Positions 59,996-64,000 of a DNA stretch of 64,000 nucleotides are shown here, piece after piece (within the stretch, counting starts at the first letter, position 1; the number at the start of each line of letters is the position of its first letter). Position numbers and translations under genes: made by a program. Source of the stretch: Carex sylvatica (taxonomy: Eukaryota; Streptophyta; Magnoliopsida; Poales; Cyperaceae); the NCBI GenBank assembly GCA_964058845.1, contig CAXKVR010000388.1, positions 1 to 64,000 on the forward strand, in the 5' to 3' direction. The notes under the pieces were generated by a model. It ran no database searches. It saw only the letters and a program-made list of their open reading frames with translations, and was not told the origin of the DNA.

Positions 59996-62900
59996 ATGGA
60001 GGTAGCAGAGGTGGCGACTAAGATGGCCGCGACGAGCCTTGGCAACCCCGAGGGGCGCGTTCTTAGACGCATGACTAAGATAAACAAAATCCTTGAAGAT
60101 GACGTGGGCAACTGGGCTGGTCGCCGCGTGTTGGTCGGAGGCTGGGTCAAAACCGGGCGTGAACAGGGTAAAGGATCGTTTGCGTTTCTCGAGGTCAACG
60201 ATGGTTCATGCCTCGCAAATCTTCAGGTTTGTTTAAAGCATGAAATATTTTAGTCAATTTAGTTGGACCTGTTTGAATTGGGCAGCTAAGTGTGAAATCC
60301 GAATTCCCTTTCAGTTCAAGTCTGTTTTAGAAGACTTGCTAATTTTCACTTTTTTTTTCCCAGGCAACCAATAATTTGTGTTTTAGCTGATACATTGTAT
60401 TTGCTAAACCTTAACTGTTATACATAATATAATCAATTTTGAGGAATAGGTATTTCAAATACTTGTAAGGACATAATTATTTTCCTCGCATATATTCTAA
60501 AGTGTACACGAAAATGTTTTGAAAATGAACTTTCTACAACCATACAACTGGAAGAACAGAAATTTAAAATTATTAATCTTGTATGCATAATTTATTGATT
60601 AGTTTAAATTACAGAATGTGCAGGACCAAGATATTAGAAACTTCAGTATTTATCAACTATTTATGTGGATAAATATTATTCACAGGTGATATGTGATGCA
60701 GCAACCTACCCACTTGCAGAGCTGGTACCTACAGGCACATCTGTTTTGGTTGAGGGTGAATTAAAGCCACCGCCTGAAGGGGTGAAGCAAAGGATTGAAT
60801 TGAAGGTGGACCAGGTTTTAGAGGTGGGCCCAGTTGGGGATAAATACCCCTTGCCAAAGACTCGGCTATCACTGGAGAATTTGCGTGATTTCATGCATCT
60901 CCGTGCTCGAACTAACACGGTATACAATTTTTTATTGACTTGTTTTCTTGTATGTCAGCCAGACAGTGGAGACTTGCAAATTTTAGCCCTCAATAATTCA
61001 TACTATATGTCTCTCTTCGACATCTCCAAAATATGTTCAATCCAAGATACAAAAGCAGTTTGCAATTTTGTACATTATTATTTTTAATAAGAGTTCTGTT
61101 TGTATACAATTTATGGTCCTACCAATGATGTTGTGTACAGGTACATAGAGCTAATGGTTTGAGTAATTTATTTCTGTTTTATATTGAGTTAGGGTCTAGG
61201 CCTCTCACAGAACCTCTACATGTTTTTAAGAAATCATCATATGAAAGTAAAGGGCGTGAAAATAATTAAGCAGATGTTAAATGGGTTCAATAAGCAGCTA
61301 GTTGATATTGAGTCACCATTTGGCATGCATGTACTGTTATCAGAATGACCATAACAATACTATAACTTATAAACAAACCTAAATCTTGTAGATTACTTGT
61401 GAATAGATTGCTTGTCATTTTTATCAACATAACTGTATATATGATACTTTAGTCGTCTGTCAGTCAAACTTGGGAGTTGTGCTAGCATCAATATTACAAG
61501 TTCCTTTATTTTTTTGTCATACTTTTTTGCTGCATGATCCGTAAGTTTTTCAATGGTTGTGGTTTTTTAGCATTGTCATTTAATTGGTTTCTGATGTTAT
61601 ATCCTTTTTTGAAGAAAACACTCTATCGCGTGCATATTTTGCTGTTGAATGATTATGGCTGTTATTTCATAAAAATTTACTTTCTTGTGCTGCAAAAGAA
61701 GAGCGCGCTGAAGCTCACATATTCTTTTATTTATCTCTTTTATGTTTTATTCTTTTAGACATTGTAATTGTTTGGATCTTGAACTCAAACCCATTGTATT
61801 TGGTTCAGAACACTGGGTTGTGAATGATGTTGGGAATTGCATAATTCTTGGTTTGGCCATTGATTAATATTGTACCTCGAACATGCAGTTGCCAACTTGT
61901 CATCGTATAGTATGTGTGCCATTTTGCCCGCCTGGGCTTTCCTACTCTTCATGTATGTTCTTTTTTTTATATATATTATTATGCAACTTTGCTCTGTGAT
62001 TACTTCCATAATTTTTGGCAATATATATGTTGCTATTCTGATAAAATCAGTATGTTGGGTGACAACAAATCTGCTAGAGCTGTTCTCCTACCTCTTTGAT
62101 TATTTGCGTTCTTTTTATAACAAGGTGGTTGATTGGCTTGTCTTTTCCCTAAAAAGTGCTTTGGAAAAACAAACTTACTGATTTGTAGGTTTTTCAATTC
62201 AATTAATGTCCTTAGCATTGACTTATGGAGGAATTATACATCATTACACAATTGACTCGTGAAGTTTCATTAGATTGACTGTTTTTACTGAACAACAAAT
62301 TTTAATGATAAAAACTTTCGTAATTGATTTGCATGAAATTGACTGTTTATATCATTAACATTTGTTGTGTTTCAATTATGACTCAGATTGATGAATTTTC
62401 TTGTCCATTAACATGAGCTATTCAATAAATTTGTAGATATCAGCTGTTGCTCGAATCAGAGATGAATTGGCTCATGCGACCCATGCCTTTTTCCGGCAGA
62501 ATGGGTTCCGCTACATCCATACTCCGATCCTCACAACAAGTGATTGCGAAGGTGCTGGGGAGATGTTCCAGGCCACAGTTCTCTTTAGCCAGGCTGAGAA
62601 AATTGCCAAGGAACTCAAGGAGAACCCACCTCCATCTGAATCTGACATTGAAGCTGCTAAGCTTGTTGTTAAGGAGAAAGGTGATATTGTTGCTCAGCTT
62701 AAATCCACCAAGGCGAGTAAAACGGAGATCATTGCTGCTGTCTCTGAGCTCAATAGAGCCAAGGAGTCTGTTTCTAGGTGAATGCTGTCAATTTGCTGTT
62801 ATATTTAATTTAATTTTTTTTTTTGCAAGTTTCTCTTAATAAATGGCTTTAATTTCATTTGGTGAGGAATTACTTGATAACTTTTTAAGTTGACAGTATT

Positions 62901-63535
62901 GACAATTGTAAAAAATAAAATGTAATTTTAAGATTGAAATATATGCAGGATCTAAATGATGCACATATTATATCTATAAAAAATGATGAGACTTTGTGTT
63001 TTAACCTTCATCAAGTTATTTAAATTTGAACTGTCTGAAATTAATGGCCCTTGATGCATCACTAAACTGTATGAAATTTGTTGGCAGGCTATCAATATGC
63101 CTAATAATATTTCTACAAGTTTATTTTTAATTTTCAAGCTTATTTGAATTGATTTGAGAAAATATTCTCAAGACTGTCTAAGTAATCAATCATCAGGTTA
63201 TCCCTATGCTTCAATTTTTTTTCAACCTTGGTGCCTAATGTTTATACATCTTCTGTGCTAATCCACCATATTGTTCTTCTAGGTTGGAAGAGAGATATAA
63301 GCTGAAGCCAGGGATTCCTACTAATCCTGATGGGCGATTTGTTTTTGATTCTGACTTCTTTAAGAAGCCTGCTTTTCTGACTGTGTCAGGTCAGCTGCAA
63401 GTTGAGACATACGCATGTGCAATTGGAAGTGTGTATACATTTGGGCCCACTTTCCGTGCTGAGAACTCCCACACGTCCCGTCACCTTGCTGAGTTCTGGA
63501 TGGTGGAGCCTGAAATGGCTTTTGCTACATTGGAG
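59996..63535 (+). CDS. NARS: Asparaginyl-tRNA synthetase, cytosolic (partial, 3' end beyond window)
   Basis: Class IIb aminoacyl-tRNA synthetase that charges tRNA-Asn in the cytosol. The four exons seen are 59996-60226, 60686-60919, 62437-62777 and 63283-63535, GT-AG bounded and in frame, giving residues 1-353 of a protein usually near 560-570. An OB-fold anticodon-binding domain ([20 protein letters not shown], residues about 43-130) is followed by the start of the catalytic core ([20 protein letters not shown]). A Lys/Glu-rich helical insertion (about 206-262, [16 protein letters not shown] and [16 protein letters not shown]) is WHEP-like. Motif 2 follows, as [21 protein letters not shown]. 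The start was chosen as the first ATG in a GC-rich exon with a short 5' leader. The remaining exons lie past 64000; 63536-64000 is intron. Confidence 0.94.
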
Positions 63536-64000
63536 GTACTTAAAAATCACGTAATTTAATAAGTGTTCTCATCAATTAAGCATTTTCAGTTGTTGGTTTT
63601 GGTACTTGCTGTTCTTGAGGCCTTGGTTCCTCTCGTCGTGTAACTTCTCATCGTGTGTTCTTGATGTATGCTAACAGTATAGCATTTTGGTCAGAGCTTG
63701 AAGTATAATTTTCTTTTACTTTTTAGAATTATGAAAGATGGGAAATTCAGCTTTTATATGGAACATTATTTGGTTAGTTGGTAGGAGGTGATAATACGAG
63801 TTGGAGACAACCTAGGACACTCCTAAGTTGCAGGAAGAAGTAGAATTATAATTTGACAAGAGTGGCTTTGATGATTTTTGACTTTGAATTAACAATTCAA
63901 TAAACTTCATTTAACTAGCACCCTACTGGTGTTTTGTCTTTTGCCTTTTACATAATCAGGCGTTACATGAAATATTTTATGCTTACCTGAAACTTTAATA

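Overview
This is nuclear DNA from a flowering plant. The evidence is spliced genes with GT-AG introns, angiosperm gene families (RABB-type Rab2, CYP701A ent-kaurene oxidase, a bHLH041-like factor, cytosolic asparaginyl-tRNA synthetase) and AT-rich intergenic DNA full of transposons. I cannot place it more precisely than angiosperm. There is no prokaryotic, organellar or viral gene content.

Five real protein genes are visible: the 3' end of a Rab2 GTPase (45-1025, +), a complete TMEM258/OST5-type oligosaccharyltransferase subunit (8443-10141, +), a complete eight-exon ent-kaurene oxidase of gibberellin synthesis (12364-18121, -), a complete eight-exon bHLH041-like transcription factor (47883-52366, +) and the first four exons of asparaginyl-tRNA synthetase (59996 onward, +, running off the window). 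They are unrelated housekeeping, hormone and regulatory genes; nothing suggests a gene cluster. Exon boundaries were read by eye from splice sites, frame continuity and family similarity.

The rest is a stratified transposon landscape. At 2.7-6.3 kb a decayed Copia polyprotein is split by a 2.48-kb CACTA element with a CCT target duplication. That element carries a captured piece of the ribosomal protein L38 gene and was itself hit by a hAT-like element. At 19-28 kb several elements sit in short GCTATAGC-rich palindromic remnants: two or three hATs and a MULE with a perfect 9-bp duplication. The MULE and one hAT each carry a further LTR-type insertion; the one in the hAT is a 2.8-kb solo LTR. 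At 35-42.6 kb a 5.27-kb hAT with a nearly complete transposase gene lies 788 bp from its own 1.52-kb internal-deletion derivative; 8-bp target duplications are exact for both. A LINE 3' end (minus strand) lies at 31.6-32.9 kb.

The right third has many foldback elements, most strikingly two 425-bp, almost perfectly palindromic elements in tandem at 57358-58225. A local duplication upstream of the kaurene oxidase gene copies its likely TATA box.
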